Shown one piece after another: positions 27,781 to 37,961 of a DNA stretch of 64,000 nucleotides. The translations under genes were made by a program, and so were the position numbers. The notes under the pieces are model-generated. The model ran no database searches and was not told the DNA's origin. It saw nothing but the letters and a program-made list of their open reading frames with translations. Source of the stretch: an uncultured Bartonella sp. Lineage in GTDB: Bacteria > Pseudomonadota > Alphaproteobacteria > Rhizobiales > Rhizobiaceae. The stretch is from NCBI GenBank assembly GCA_946478665.1, contig CAMLCZ010000008.1:19211-83210 (forward strand). Reading direction: 5' to 3'. How positions within the stretch are numbered: position 1 is the first letter of the stretch; every line of letters starts with the position of its first letter.

Positions 27781-28482
27781 ATGGTTGCAAGAATTTTTCA
27801 ATACGCAAAAATTGCTGGTAAATTCCGGCAGAAAATTGCCATCGCCTCTATCAGCGTTCTCAGCATATACGCGATAATAGTAGGGTCTGACAACCAACTT
27901 CGCTACTTTCCTTCACTGATAACAAGTGCCCATGCAGAAGAAGGTGATCGCTGTGTCCTACAGCAGGAAAAGATAACCGCTCTAAAACAATCTGCAAATG
28001 GATTTTTTAAAAATATGCGCTTTCCTGATAATGCTTATGATACACGTAAGCTATCTTTCAAAGATGCTACTGGCAAAGACCATACTCTGGCAGAATTTGG
28101 CGGCAAAACCTTATTGGTTAATCTTTGGGCCAGTTGGTGCATTCCATGCCGTACAGAAATGCCAGAATTAGCCAATTTAAAACGCAATATGCCAAGCGAC
28201 CATTTTGATGTTATTGCCATTAACATTGATAAAACAGCTTCTGATGACAAGGTTAAGGCATTTCTTTCCAGTATTCATGCCGATAATATCGTTTTCTATC
28301 GCGACCAATCCATGGAAATATTCAACGATTTACGTAAACAGGGTTTGGCGCTTGGGCTTCCTATCACTATGCTGGTTGATAAAAATGGTTGCCTTCTTGC
28401 TTCCTATAATGGGTCTGCCCCATGGAGCAATAGTGACTCCGAAACACTGATGAAGACAGCTGTAAAACAGGATTTGCAATAG
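27781..28482 (+). CDS. tlpA: TlpA-family thiol:disulfide interchange protein
   Basis: Membrane-anchored thioredoxin-like protein: an N-terminal uncleaved helix (about residues 20-37) and a periplasmic thioredoxin domain with active site WASWCIPCR (C120/C123). The thioredoxin cis-proline lies in GLPITMLVD. TlpA proteins reduce periplasmic cysteines, for example in cytochrome oxidase copper delivery. ATG 27781 has AAAGGACG upstream; the longer frame from 27661 overlaps argH. The argH/tlpA divergence is normal in the order. Confidence 0.92.
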   Translation: MVARIFQYAKIAGKFRQKIAIASISVLSIYAIIVGSDNQLRYFPSLITSAHAEEGDRCVLQQEKITALKQSANGFFKNMRFPDNAYDTRKLSFKDATGKDHTLAEFGGKTLLVNLWASWCIPCRTEMPELANLKRNMPSDHFDVIAINIDKTASDDKVKAFLSSIHADNIVFYRDQSMEIFNDLRKQGLALGLPITMLVDKNGCLLASYNGSAPWSNSDSETLMKTAVKQDLQ

Positions 28483-28528
28483 AAATTTGTTTTAAAACAA
28501 TGTGCCTCATTGATATTTCAGCACGGTC

Positions 28529-29011
28529 TTAACCGATACTTGTGTTATAACCGCGGCGCTTCAAGCGTTGAACCGCAAGATCAAGTGCTGAGAGAAAGGC
28601 AGAGCGATCACGTGGTGAAAACGGACGCGGGCCACCGGTAATCATACCCCCTTCGCGCAGATGTTCCATCAGATTGCGTGTCGCAAGAGCCTGACCAACG
28701 GTTACCGCATCAAATAACCGACCTGTTGGCGCAATAGCAACAGCATTATTTTTGACCACGCGGTCAGCCAAAGGCACATCATTGGTTATGACAATGCTGG
28801 CCTCATCAACATGGTCGGCTATCCAGTCATCTGCCTTATTCAGCCCCTGCTCAACAATGATAACCTCGATAAAATCCTCTCTTGGCACACGAATATAATT
28901 GTTAGCCACCACAAAGGTTTTGATGCCATAGCGTTCCGCAACACGATAGGCTTCATCCTTCACCGGACAAGCATCAGCATCAATGTATAAGGTTATCGGT
29001 CGTTGATTCAT
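28529..29011 (-). CDS. yaiI: UPF0178 (YaiI/YqxD) family protein
   Basis: A 160-aa protein of the DUF188 family, a PIN-like nuclease fold of unknown function. Conserved segments are LYIDADACPVKDEAYRVAERYG, the ITNDVPLADRVV aspartates and GPRPFSPRDRSAFLSALD. Its start lies 32 bp inside the 3' end of the upstream yihY gene, so the pair is probably co-transcribed and translationally coupled. Confidence 0.88.
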   Translation of the reverse strand: MNQRPITLYIDADACPVKDEAYRVAERYGIKTFVVANNYIRVPREDFIEVIIVEQGLNKADDWIADHVDEASIVITNDVPLADRVVKNNAVAIAPTGRLFDAVTVGQALATRNLMEHLREGGMITGGPRPFSPRDRSAFLSALDLAVQRLKRRGYNTSIG

Positions 29012-29927
29012 CTTCGCCTTGCTGTTCTACGCTTTGCTCGTCTTGTTCCTGCTGCTGCACGATTGCCCGCACAAGTTGTCCCGGTTGTTGCTGACGGTTG
29101 CGGTAAAACATGATTGCCGCATTCATTTCGCCACCCAGAATAAAAATTGCGCTTAACATATAAAGAAAAATGATGGCCACCATGATTGATGCCAATCCAG
29201 CATAGGTGGAGACATAGTTTGCAAATGTTGCTAAATATTGGGCAAACACCATGGACGCAACAACCCAGACAAGCATTGTCACAGCTATACCTGGTAGAAT
29301 ATCCGTTAATTTGCGCTTTCCTGCTGGCAACCATTTGTGTGCCACAAGCAAGCTAACAAACAACACCACCACCGCAATTGCATAACGCCAGATTCGTATT
29401 GTACCAACATATTGCGCCACAGCAGGATAATCATGCTGGACAATATTGATAACCAAAGGTGCAAGAACCAATAAAAAGCTAATCACCATCAGGCCGATAG
29501 TGCCAACCATAACAAAGAACAAACTTTGAAACCGGCAAAAAAATATGCTGCGTTTATCAACCACTCGATAGGCACGGTTTAATGCTGTGCGCAAAGCCTC
29601 AACACCATTGGAAGCAAAATAGGCTGTGCCGATAACCGAGATTGTCAACAATCCGCTCCGCTGGATTGTCATGACATTAATAACTTCTTTTACAATGGGG
29701 GTGGCAATGGCATCGGGCAGCATTTTTAACAGAGCGTTGACACTTTGCTGCGTGTAAGCGCGCGCGCCCACGAAACTGGCAAGCGATGTTGCAAAAATAA
29801 GAAATGGAAACAGTGCGAGCAGCCCCGATAATGCCACATGACTGGCAAATGCACTACCAGAATCACGGAAATAATGGCTAACCGCATTATACAGAATGCG
29901 CCAGCTATAGCGGAAAGGTCGCAACAT
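28980..29927 (-). CDS. yihY: YihY/BrkB family inner-membrane protein
   Basis: A 315-aa protein with about six transmembrane helices, formerly called RNase BN. Typical family marks are HVALSGLLALFPFLIF near residues 29-44, GVEALRTALNRAYRV and the late FILGGEMNAAIMFYRN. The C-terminal 30 residues are E/Q/D-rich and overlap yaiI. The function of the family is not settled. Confidence 0.9.
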   Translation of the reverse strand: MLRPFRYSWRILYNAVSHYFRDSGSAFASHVALSGLLALFPFLIFATSLASFVGARAYTQQSVNALLKMLPDAIATPIVKEVINVMTIQRSGLLTISVIGTAYFASNGVEALRTALNRAYRVVDKRSIFFCRFQSLFFVMVGTIGLMVISFLLVLAPLVINIVQHDYPAVAQYVGTIRIWRYAIAVVVLFVSLLVAHKWLPAGKRKLTDILPGIAVTMLVWVVASMVFAQYLATFANYVSTYAGLASIMVAIIFLYMLSAIFILGGEMNAAIMFYRNRQQQPGQLVRAIVQQQEQDEQSVEQQGEDESTTDNLIH

Positions 29928-30138
29928 AAACGTCAGTTCTTTCTTTATAACCGTATTCTACCACAAAAGTGCATCTTGGACACAGACTCCCATATTGTAT
30001 AAAAATTATTTTTTTTGAATGCAATTTTTTGCCGAAACCTGATCTATCTATTAGTTTATCCGTTTACATAACGTGATGCATATCGAAATCTGGATTACCT
30101 TGTCTTACAATTCGTACTAATCGTCAGGATAAAGAAAA

Positions 30139-30699
30139 ATGGTTAAGCTTAATAAAATTTACACGAAGACCGGAGATGACGGAACAACAGGCCTTGTAAA
30201 CGGTCCTCGACGTTCAAAAGCAGACTTGCGTGTTGAAGCGTATGGTACAGTGGATGAAGCAAATGCTGCCATTGGCATTGCGCGCCTTGAAACAACAGGT
30301 GAATTGAATGACATGCTTGCCCTTATCCAAAATGATCTTTTTGATCTTGGATCAGACCTTGCGTCTCCATTAGACAATGCAGAACAGCCAAGCTTGCGTA
30401 TTATCGCAAGCCAGACAAAACGTCTCGAAGATGAAATTGACCGGTTAAATGAATTGCTTACGCCGCTGACATCCTTTGTTCTTCCCGGTGGATCGCCTGC
30501 CTCAGCCCATCTACATTTGGCACGCACCATTGCGCGCAGGGCAGAACGGGCTATGGTTACCTTGAGCGCCAAGGAAAATGTCAACAAGGAAGCGCTGATC
30601 TATATCAACCGTCTATCGGATTTTCTTTTTGTTGCCGCGCGTTATGCAAATAATGTTGGCAAAGGCGATGTATTGTGGGTGCCCGGCCAAAATAGATAA
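30139..30699 (+). CDS. pduO: Cob(I)yrinic acid a,c-diamide adenosyltransferase, PduO type
   Basis: Transfers the adenosyl group of ATP to cob(I)alamin, making the B12 coenzyme. The 186-aa protein has the ATP-binding N-terminus KIYTKTGDDGTTGLVNGPRR, the YGTVDEANAAIG segment, RTIARRAERAMV and NRLSDFLFVAARYAN, all diagnostic of the PduO/MMAB fold. Start ATG 30139 follows AGGATAAAG. It is transcribed alone and implies use of adenosylcobalamin enzymes. Confidence 0.93.
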   Translation: MVKLNKIYTKTGDDGTTGLVNGPRRSKADLRVEAYGTVDEANAAIGIARLETTGELNDMLALIQNDLFDLGSDLASPLDNAEQPSLRIIASQTKRLEDEIDRLNELLTPLTSFVLPGGSPASAHLHLARTIARRAERAMVTLSAKENVNKEALIYINRLSDFLFVAARYANNVGKGDVLWVPGQNR

Positions 30700-31048
30700 T
30701 GCCAAAATGGATGGCGACAAAATAGGTAATGTTACAATGCTATCTCAAAATAGTATGTAATACTTGTCTATAGGCTGCATGATCGAAATGGCTAAAAGTG
30801 AGGTGAATTATTGATTGACCGCTTTTACCGCTCATGCAGCATTAATTTATAACAATGAAACTATTTAAGCGCTTATAAGGCTCATGGATTTTTAGCAAAT
30901 ATCCATGCGAAATTGTGTTATCTTAAGGATAACAGCCAATAAAAAAGTTGCCTTCAGCAATCAAGCTTGAGGCAACTTTTCGCATTAAACAAGCGCATCA
31001 TTAAAGTAAGCGCAAATCATTTTGCCCATAAGAGCAAAACACCAAATA
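30700..31048. other. Spacer with degenerate repeats and a terminator
   Basis: About 350 bp. The left end repeats short AAAATAG(R)TAATG-like units (30688-30760). The right part holds the hairpin at 30943-30980. No gene is seen. Confidence 0.5.
30943..30980. terminator. Intrinsic terminator, bidirectional
   Basis: AAAAGTTGCC and GGCAACTTTT form a 10-bp stem with a partly paired loop and A/T runs on both sides. It separates the adenosyltransferase gene from the convergent MFS gene. Confidence 0.8.
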
Positions 31049-32329
31049 TTAGTCTTGCAATACGCGACCACGTGTTTCAGGCAGCATAAATGCAGCAAGG
31101 AAGAACAGGCTATAAGCCCCTGCCGCAAATATTGCCACAGCGTTTCCTAAGCCAACTTGCGAAGATAAGTAACCTACAAATGTCGGGAACAAGGCACCCA
31201 TCCCTCTTCCGAAATTGTAACAAAAGCCCTGACCTGATCCGCGCAAACGGGTGGGAAACAACTCTGTTAGAAATGCACCCATGCCAGAGAAATAGCCCGA
31301 CGAGAAAAAGCCAAGCGGAAAGCCCAAAAACCATAACATCGTATTGGAAAATGGAATAAGCGTATAAACCAGAACCACAACAATTGCACCAAGTGAAAAC
31401 ACAAGGAAAAGCATACGGCGACCAAATCTGTCAGACATCCATGCGCCAACCAGATAACCCACAAATGAACCGACAATAAGGGTAAATAGGTACCCTGTCG
31501 ATGAAAGGATTGATAGGCCACGTTCTGTTGTCAAATACCGTGGAACCCAAGTTGTGATAGCATAATAGCCTCCTTGGCAACCAGCAGACGCAATCGAAGC
31601 AAATATTGTTGTCGACAAAATATCGCCTTTAAAAATTTCCCAAATTTTAGGACTATGGCCGGTTTTTTTAGCTTCCATACGTGTTTTTTTCGCTATTTCC
31701 GGTTCTTTCACATGGCGGCGGATATAAAAAATAAGAAGAGCGGGAAAAGCACCAACAACAAACATATAACGCCATGCTATTTCTGGATCGACAACAGTGA
31801 AAAGAATAGCTTGCGCAAGAACAGCGCCACCCCACCCTATCGCATAACCAGCCTGAACACAGCCCACCGCGCGACCACGATATTGGGCACGAATGGTTTC
31901 ACCCAGCAAAACGGCTCCAGCCGCCCATTCGCCACCAAAGCCTAGCCCTAAAAGAGCGCGGAATATCATTAATTGTTCAAAATTTTGCGCAAATGCACAG
32001 AGCAAAGAAAAAACTGAAAACCAGATGATCGTTACTTGTAGTGTGATGACACGGCCAATACGGTCTGCAAAGAAACCAGCAAGCCAACCACCCACAGCAG
32101 AAGTAAGAAGTGTGATTGTAACAGCCATTCCGGCTGTTCCTTCTGCTATATGCCACATAGCGATGATTGTACCGATGACCAGCGGATAAATCATCACATC
32201 AAGTCCATCAAGTGCCCAACCAGCAGCACAAGCCCAAAACGTGCGCTTTTCATCGATATTCATATCACGATAGAAAGCGGTCAAACTTGTATCTTCTACC
32301 TTTACAATTTTCATATCTTCACTGTGCAT
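31049..32329 (-). CDS. MFS transporter, metabolite:H+ symporter type
   Basis: A 426-aa protein with about 12 transmembrane segments. The first helix carries ALDGLDVMIYPL (near residues 39-50), and loop motifs of the superfamily are visible (GWLAGFFADRIGRVI, MSDRFGRRMLF). The RALLGLGFGGEWAAGAVLLGE stretch resembles the NanT/AAHS-type organic-acid or sialate symporters. The substrate cannot be named. It is transcribed alone and stands next to a 2-hydroxyacid dehydrogenase gene, so a carboxylate substrate is plausible but unproven. Confidence 0.85.
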   Translation of the reverse strand: MHSEDMKIVKVEDTSLTAFYRDMNIDEKRTFWACAAGWALDGLDVMIYPLVIGTIIAMWHIAEGTAGMAVTITLLTSAVGGWLAGFFADRIGRVITLQVTIIWFSVFSLLCAFAQNFEQLMIFRALLGLGFGGEWAAGAVLLGETIRAQYRGRAVGCVQAGYAIGWGGAVLAQAILFTVVDPEIAWRYMFVVGAFPALLIFYIRRHVKEPEIAKKTRMEAKKTGHSPKIWEIFKGDILSTTIFASIASAGCQGGYYAITTWVPRYLTTERGLSILSSTGYLFTLIVGSFVGYLVGAWMSDRFGRRMLFLVFSLGAIVVVLVYTLIPFSNTMLWFLGFPLGFFSSGYFSGMGAFLTELFPTRLRGSGQGFCYNFGRGMGALFPTFVGYLSSQVGLGNAVAIFAAGAYSLFFLAAFMLPETRGRVLQD

Positions 32330-32863
32330 AACATCTCCTTATTCCCTCCATATTTTATGAAACAAAACATGGCTCCGCATCACATTTCCACATATGTTCC
32401 ATGTTCCAATTCTTTCAAAAAAGGACGCACAAAACATCATGCGGAAAAATTCCATTCTTCCCGAATGAAATAACTTATCACTACTTCATGGATAAACCAT
32501 CAATGAGCGTAAAAAAGCGTCTGAAATTCAAGATTTTAAGCCAGTCTTTCGCTAAGTAAATTGCTTGAACGCGCTTTTAAAACCTTGATCTAGATTACCT
32601 TATTATATCACTAGTTTTATCAGCTAGCATACAAAACCCAAGCCAACAAATAATTTCATTATTTGTTCAATGCCTTTCCCCGATTTTTGACTTGGGCAAA
32701 GGCTTGGTTATTCCATTGATATATTATCGAAATTTTCCACCTAAATGCGCTTTAAAAATTTAAGTATAGCTAAAAATACCTGTCCGGAACTTTAAATCCT
32801 TGCCATTAATTTACGATACGAGTTTGTAAAATAACGGTGAGTGACCTGAAGACCTGATAGCAC
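32330..32863. other. Gene-free region between the MFS and 2-hydroxyacid dehydrogenase genes
   Basis: About 530 bp with no gene. A perfect inverted repeat, AACAAATAAT-TTC-ATTATTTGTT, lies at 32645-32667 inside a looser CCAAGCC/GGCTTGG pair (about 32638 and 32700). It lacks a T tract and its role is unknown. Confidence 0.5.
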
Positions 32864-33871
32864 TCATATACGCGTTTTTTCTGGGATAATGCGATCTGGT
32901 GGGCGGTGGTGATCAAAAAAGGCCCTTATATTTATGATGACTTTTTCACCCATATCCACCCGGCTTTCAACGGTTGCCGAGCCCATATGAGGCAGCAATA
33001 CCACTTTGCCTTGTCTTGCCAATTCAACCAAAGCAGGATTGAGGATCGGCTCCTTCTCAAAAACATCGAGACCAGCGCCGGCAAGGCGTTCCTCACTTAT
33101 CAGGCGGGTAAGAGCATCTTCATCAATAATTTCACCGCGAGCAGTATTTACAATATAGGCTGTCGGCTGCATCAGAGACAAACGTTCTGCTGAAAGCAGG
33201 TGGTGTGTGGCTGATGTTAAGGGACAATTGACCGACACAATATCCATCTCTTTCAGCATATCATCAAGATTATCCCAATAAACCGCCCCAAGTTGCTCTT
33301 CTATTTTTGTGCTAACGCGATTGCGATTATGGTAATGAATGGAAAGACCAAACGATTTTGCCCGTTTTGCTACGGCTGTACCGATACGCCCCATACCGAT
33401 GATGCCAAGCTTTTTTCCCCATATGCGGCGTCCTAACATCCAATCCGGTGACCAGCCAGGCCAAATACCACTTTTATCAAGAATATTTGTTCCCTCTACC
33501 AAACGGCGCGGCACAGCCAAAATAAGCGCCAATGTCATATCGGCCGTATCTTCTGTTTGAACATTCGGTGTATTGGTGACGAGGATACCACGTTCCGTGG
33601 CAGCTTTTATGTCAATATTGTCGGTACCATTCCCAAAATTGGCAATAAGCTTCAAATTAAGGCCAGCGTAATCAAGCAAATCCTTATCAATAATATCGGA
33701 AATTGTTGGCACCAACACATCCGCGCGTTGTACCGCCGCGATTAATTGTTGGCGAGACATTGGACCATCAGAATCAACCAATACCGTGTCAAAAAGCTCG
33801 CTCATACGCTTCTCAATCTGATCCGGAAGCTTACGTGTTAAAATAATCAGCGGTTTTTTCTTGCTTTGCAT
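32864..33871 (-). CDS. D-isomer-specific 2-hydroxyacid dehydrogenase (glyoxylate/hydroxypyruvate reductase-like)
   Basis: NAD(P)H-dependent reduction of 2-oxoacids. The 335-aa protein has the Rossmann motif GIIGMGRIGTAVAKRA and the catalytic triad of the family: Arg in NTARGEIID, Glu in DVFEKEP and His in LLPHMGSAT. Overall form is closest to GyaR-type glyoxylate reductases. ATG 33871 (MQSKKKPLIIL) is preferred to the start four codons upstream because of the family N-terminus. It is divergent from the SH3-domain gene. Confidence 0.88.
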   Translation of the reverse strand: MQSKKKPLIILTRKLPDQIEKRMSELFDTVLVDSDGPMSRQQLIAAVQRADVLVPTISDIIDKDLLDYAGLNLKLIANFGNGTDNIDIKAATERGILVTNTPNVQTEDTADMTLALILAVPRRLVEGTNILDKSGIWPGWSPDWMLGRRIWGKKLGIIGMGRIGTAVAKRAKSFGLSIHYHNRNRVSTKIEEQLGAVYWDNLDDMLKEMDIVSVNCPLTSATHHLLSAERLSLMQPTAYIVNTARGEIIDEDALTRLISEERLAGAGLDVFEKEPILNPALVELARQGKVVLLPHMGSATVESRVDMGEKVIINIRAFFDHHRPPDRIIPEKTRI

Positions 33872-34013
33872 GCAAATCCTCAAAATATTTCTAACGTTTT
33901 GCCAAATCGTTGAGACCTCTTTAACCAGCTACATGTCATATGGACACCAGACTAGCGAGTCTGTCCTGCTTATAGCAGAAATGCATCTAAATAACACAAA
34001 AGAAGAGAGGCCA

Positions 34014-34577
34014 ATGGTAGACAGTTCTGACTGGTTTCGATTTTCGACCATAATCGGCATTTTTGTATCTTTATTAAGCTTGACTGCGATTATCATGCCA
34101 GCCACGACTTATGCGCAAGATGCGCCTGAAAATCTTGGTCCTAGTGGTCTTCCTTTGCCCCGTTTTGTTTCCATAAAACCAGCGCGTGTTAATGTTCGTG
34201 TTGGTCCAGGAAGAAACTATACCATTGTTTTTTCCTATCAAAAACAAGGACTCCCTGTAGAAATTACCCAAGAATATGACCAGTGGCGAAAAATACGCGA
34301 TTCTGATGGTGATGAAGGCTGGGTTTACCAATCGCTTCTGTCTGGCCGGCGTACTGCCATGATAACACCGTGGCAGAAAAATAAATCAAAACTGGCACCA
34401 TTGCGCCGTCAGCCCAGTGAAAATGCCGCACTTGCCGCTGAATTGGAACCAGGTGTTCTTGGTACAATACATCAATGTGACGGTACATGGTGTGAACTTG
34501 ATATTGGCCATACAAGAGGCTGGATTACACAAGACCAGCTTTGGGGCGCCTATCCGGGTGAAAAGATAAAAAATTGA
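34014..34577 (+). CDS. Exported bacterial SH3-domain protein
   Basis: A 188-aa protein with a signal peptide ending near TTYAQDAPE. Two SH3-like units follow: RVNVRVGPGRNYTIVFSYQKQGLPVEITQEYDQWRKIRDSDGDEGWVYQSLL, then a second weaker one ending LDIGHTRGWITQDQLWG. Such domains usually bind peptidoglycan. ATG 34014 has AGAGAGG just upstream; the frame extends to 33861 without a signal sequence at its start. Related proteins are common next to this dehydrogenase in the order. Confidence 0.85.
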   Translation: MVDSSDWFRFSTIIGIFVSLLSLTAIIMPATTYAQDAPENLGPSGLPLPRFVSIKPARVNVRVGPGRNYTIVFSYQKQGLPVEITQEYDQWRKIRDSDGDEGWVYQSLLSGRRTAMITPWQKNKSKLAPLRRQPSENAALAAELEPGVLGTIHQCDGTWCELDIGHTRGWITQDQLWGAYPGEKIKN

Positions 34578-34787
34578 CCGTAAATATGATTTTCCCCTCC
34601 ATTTACAAAACGATGAAAGCGTCCATCACGCGTAAAATGCAGGGGGAATATGCCTTAAACGGTGTTGTCCTATTCAAAGCCTTTACAATTTGATGAACAA
34701 CAAACCGAAAAGCCGATAATCTGGCATCATTTTTCAAAATGACAGTTGGTAGTCAAATAATCCGATTATAGGATTGTTCTTATCCTA

Positions 34788-35474
34788 TCAAATTACTGTA
34801 ACAACAAGATCATCTAGCCCGTCAATGTGACCAACCAACCGATCACCCTTATGAACCTGTCCAACACCTGCCGGCGTACCTGTCATAATAATATCGCCAG
34901 CCTGCAAGGTAAATAATTGCGATAGATAGGATATCATATCCGGTATTTTCCAGATCATCTGATCGAGATTACCAGACTGGCGTGGCTCACCATTAATCAT
35001 GAGGGTAATTGCGCCTTCATTCATAGGTTTGGTTTGCGATTTTTCAATAATATGCGTACATGGCGCAGAATGTTCAAACGCTTTGGCCGTCTCCCATGAG
35101 CGTCCAGCTTTTTTCAATTCGGCCTGTAGGTCGCGGCGTGTCATATCAAGACCCACTCCATAACCAAAAACGCAATCTTCTGCTTCATCTCTGGTTAAAT
35201 TATCGCCACCTTTTTTAAGGGCAACAACCAACTCAATTTCATGTTCCACATCATCGCTTTGCGGTGGATAAGGAAAATTGCCATCCAATACCAAATTGTC
35301 AGGATTTTTCTGAAAAAAGAACGGTGCTTCTTTTGAAGGATCGTGTCCCATTTCTATAGCGTGGTCAGCATAATTTCTTCCCACACAATAAATCCGATGA
35401 ACAGGAAAAAGCTTGCTACTATCTTTAACGGGTATGCTAACAGGCTGTGAAGGCGTAAAAACATATTCATGCAT
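34788..35474 (-). CDS. Fumarylacetoacetate hydrolase (FAH) family protein
   Basis: A 228-aa member of the FAH/HpcE superfamily; relatives hydrolyse fumarylpyruvate, acylpyruvates or decarboxylate oxaloacetate. Family marks include IYCVGRNYADHAIEMG, the metal ligands in DVEHEIELVVAL, and the C-terminal LQAGDIIMTGTPAGVGQVHKGD. ATG 35474 (MHEYVFTPSQ) has AAGGAAC upstream. The exact substrate is unknown. Confidence 0.88.
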   Translation of the reverse strand: MHEYVFTPSQPVSIPVKDSSKLFPVHRIYCVGRNYADHAIEMGHDPSKEAPFFFQKNPDNLVLDGNFPYPPQSDDVEHEIELVVALKKGGDNLTRDEAEDCVFGYGVGLDMTRRDLQAELKKAGRSWETAKAFEHSAPCTHIIEKSQTKPMNEGAITLMINGEPRQSGNLDQMIWKIPDMISYLSQLFTLQAGDIIMTGTPAGVGQVHKGDRLVGHIDGLDDLVVTVI

Positions 35475-35594
35475 TGTAACGTTCCTTAGAAATTTTAATA
35501 ATTTCCCTGCCCATATTAAACCACGCCAACACCACAAAGTATACTATATGACCATTAAGTGATATTGTTGGTCACTTCAAAATAATTGGTTGCC

Positions 35595-36239
35595 TTATTT
35601 TGCTTGTGTTGCCAGTAGGCGCAAGGCAAAGGCCGTGAAAATTCCTGCCATTAAAAAATCCAGACATCGCACATAACGAGGATTTTTCTTTAAAAATTTT
35701 GCAAATTTATCTGCGGCCAAAACCATCGTAATAGTAAAAGGCAATGAGATGGGAATAAATGAAAGGCCTAAGAACAATATTTTGCCTGAAGCATAAGGGT
35801 CTGCTGCATCAACAAATTGCGGTAGAAATGTAATATTAAAAAGAAGAACCTTGGGATTTAAAAGATTAATGCACAATCCAGTTAAATAATTTTTTCTAAA
35901 ACTCTGACGGGCTTGCCTATTCTGATTAAGAGAAAAGCTGGATTTATTGCGTATTGCCTGAAATGACAGCCATAAAAGATAGACTGCACCCAATATTTTA
36001 AGAAGCAAAAATGCCATTGGAGACGCGACAATAAGCGCCGATAGACCTATGGATACGGCAATAACCTGAATGATAATGCCATTAATACATCCTAATACAC
36101 AGCTAAAGCCAGCTTGTTTTCCTTGCGCGATACTTCTCCCGACAAACAAAGCCATATCTGGCCCAGGAATAAGCGTTAAAATTATTGCAGCACCAGCAAA
36201 TTGTAAAAATATATGCCAATCGGGCAACCATGATACCAT
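35595..36239 (-). CDS. LysE/RhtB family translocator
   Basis: Inner-membrane exporter with about six helices; family members export amino acids or homoserine lactones. The signature LIPGPDMALFVGRSIAQGKQAG lies about 25 residues after ATG 36239, and the mid-protein NLLNPKVLLFNITFLPQFV is intact. In-frame ATGs at 36263 and a longer frame to 36344 exist but have no ribosome-binding site. It is divergent from argG. Confidence 0.87.
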   Translation of the reverse strand: MVSWLPDWHIFLQFAGAAIILTLIPGPDMALFVGRSIAQGKQAGFSCVLGCINGIIIQVIAVSIGLSALIVASPMAFLLLKILGAVYLLWLSFQAIRNKSSFSLNQNRQARQSFRKNYLTGLCINLLNPKVLLFNITFLPQFVDAADPYASGKILFLGLSFIPISLPFTITMVLAADKFAKFLKKNPRYVRCLDFLMAGIFTAFALRLLATQAK

Positions 36240-36402
36240 AAACATCGTGGTAAATGCTTTCATTCTATTTTCGTAAATTTTATTTGTATCTGTTTTTTCA
36301 AAACATAGTGCAAGAAATAACTTTGATTGCTTGCATGCAACCAATCTCCTGATAAAACAGAAACAACAAATCCTATTGGGCTCTCAATGATTGGATAGAA
36401 AA

Positions 36403-37623
36403 ATGGAACAGTGGAAGAACGTTAAAAAAGTTGTATTGGCCTATTCTGGCGGCCTTGATACATCAATTATTCTAAAATGGTTACAGACAGAACTTGGTGC
36501 GGAAGTTGTTACTTTTACGGCCGATCTCGGTCAGGGCGAAGAGTTGGAACCAGCACGCCGTAAAGCAGAAATGCTTGGTGCAAAAGAAATATTTATGGAC
36601 GATCTGCGCGAAGAATTTGTTCGGGATTTCGTTTTTCCAATGTTTCGTGCCAATGCTGTTTATGAAGGTATCTACCTTCTTGGTACATCAATTGCACGGC
36701 CACTCATTTCCAAGCACCTCATTGAAATTGCCAAAAAGACAGGCGCTGATGCCATCGCTCACGGTGCAACAGGTAAAGGTAATGACCAAGTGCGCTTCGA
36801 GCTTTCTGCCTATGCGCTTAATCCTGACATAAAAATCATTGCACCTTGGCGTGATTGGAAATTCAAAAGCCGTACAGAATTATTGGAATTTGCCCAAGCT
36901 CACCAAATTCCTGTCACAAAAGACAAACAGGGTGAAGCACCATTTTCAGTGGATGCCAACCTGCTACATTCTTCCTCTGAAGGTAAAGTATTGGAAGATC
37001 CTTCCGTGCCTGCGCCAGAATATGTGCATATGCGCACCGTTTCGCCAGAGGATGCCCCTGATAAGCCAACCATCATTACAATTGGCTTCAAAAAAGGTGA
37101 TGCCGTTTCAATTAACGGCGAAGAGATGTCGCCCGCGACATTGCTTGCTAAATTAAATGATTATGGCAGAGATAACGGAATTGGCCGTATAGACTTGGTT
37201 GAAAACCGTTTTGTTGGCATGAAATCCCGTGGCGTTTATGAAACACCAGGCGGCACCATTTTATTGGCCGCACACCGCGCTATTGAATCAATCACACTTG
37301 ACCGCGGCGCAGCTCATTTGAAAGATGAATTGATGCCACGCTATGCTGAATTGATCTATTACGGTTTCTGGTTCTCTCCAGAGCGTAAAATGCTGCAAGC
37401 AGCCATTGATCTTTCACAAGAAAATGTCGAAGGTGAAGTTACTTTGAAGCTTTATAAGGGCAATGTTATCGTCCAAGGCCGTAAGAGTGACAAGTCACTT
37501 TACTCTAGCACCCTTGTAACATTTGAAGATGACCATGGTGCTTATGACCAGAAAGACGCTGCTGGCTTTATCAAGTTAAATGCTTTGCGTCTGCGTACCT
37601 TGGCAGCACGTGATCGCAAATAA
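36403..37623 (+). CDS. argG: Argininosuccinate synthase
   Basis: Joins citrulline and aspartate with ATP to argininosuccinate, feeding argH. The ATP loop [12 protein letters not shown] lies near residues 9-20, and [24 protein letters not shown] and APWRDW are strongly conserved. ATG 36403 (MEQWKNVKK) fits the rhizobial N-terminus better than TTG 36391. Length is 406 aa. A strong terminator follows directly. Confidence 0.96.
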   Translation: MEQWKNVKKVVLAYSGGLDTSIILKWLQTELGAEVVTFTADLGQGEELEPARRKAEMLGAKEIFMDDLREEFVRDFVFPMFRANAVYEGIYLLGTSIARPLISKHLIEIAKKTGADAIAHGATGKGNDQVRFELSAYALNPDIKIIAPWRDWKFKSRTELLEFAQAHQIPVTKDKQGEAPFSVDANLLHSSSEGKVLEDPSVPAPEYVHMRTVSPEDAPDKPTIITIGFKKGDAVSINGEEMSPATLLAKLNDYGRDNGIGRIDLVENRFVGMKSRGVYETPGGTILLAAHRAIESITLDRGAAHLKDELMPRYAELIYYGFWFSPERKMLQAAIDLSQENVEGEVTLKLYKGNVIVQGRKSDKSLYSSTLVTFEDDHGAYDQKDAAGFIKLNALRLRTLAARDRK

Positions 37624-37643
37624 AACAACACTATTATAAATAT

Positions 37644-37679
37644 AAAAGTCCCGAAATTACTTACTTTCGGGACTTTTTT
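37644..37679 (+). terminator. Intrinsic terminator after argG
   Basis: AAAAGTCCCGAAA and TTTCGGGACTTTT form a perfect 13-bp stem with an 8-nt loop, ending in T6. It lies 20 bp after the argG stop. Confidence 0.92.
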
Positions 37680-37961
37680 GCAGCTATGCAGCTATATAGA
37701 TGAAATCTGTCAATGCGCAGATGAGACAAATAATCGTCTTTTATCCGATAAATCCAACTGAAAGTGCTGACCTGTCTGGTCGCCCATCAAGGCTGTTTCA
37801 CAACCGCTAAATCCATTGGCTTATTCTGCACCGTCTTTGCTATCAACTTGGTATCCATTGCCAGTCAAGTCATGCAACGCAACCAGACCGCTCAAACAAC
37901 TTAAGCATAAACTTATCGCTTAATTCAGAGCTGCCTAGCCCGTTTTGTCTATCATTCAGAC
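37680..37961. other. Gene-free spacer between the argG terminator and a membrane-protein gene
   Basis: About 280 bp of lower-A+T sequence with no open frame of note and no RNA that I recognise. It may be eroded coding sequence. Confidence 0.4.

Noticed and set aside
31069..31074. CACGTG core resembling parS
   Set aside because: Only the six central bases match and the flanks are wrong (followed by TTTC rather than AAAC). Other bare CACGTG cores in the window were dropped for the same reason.
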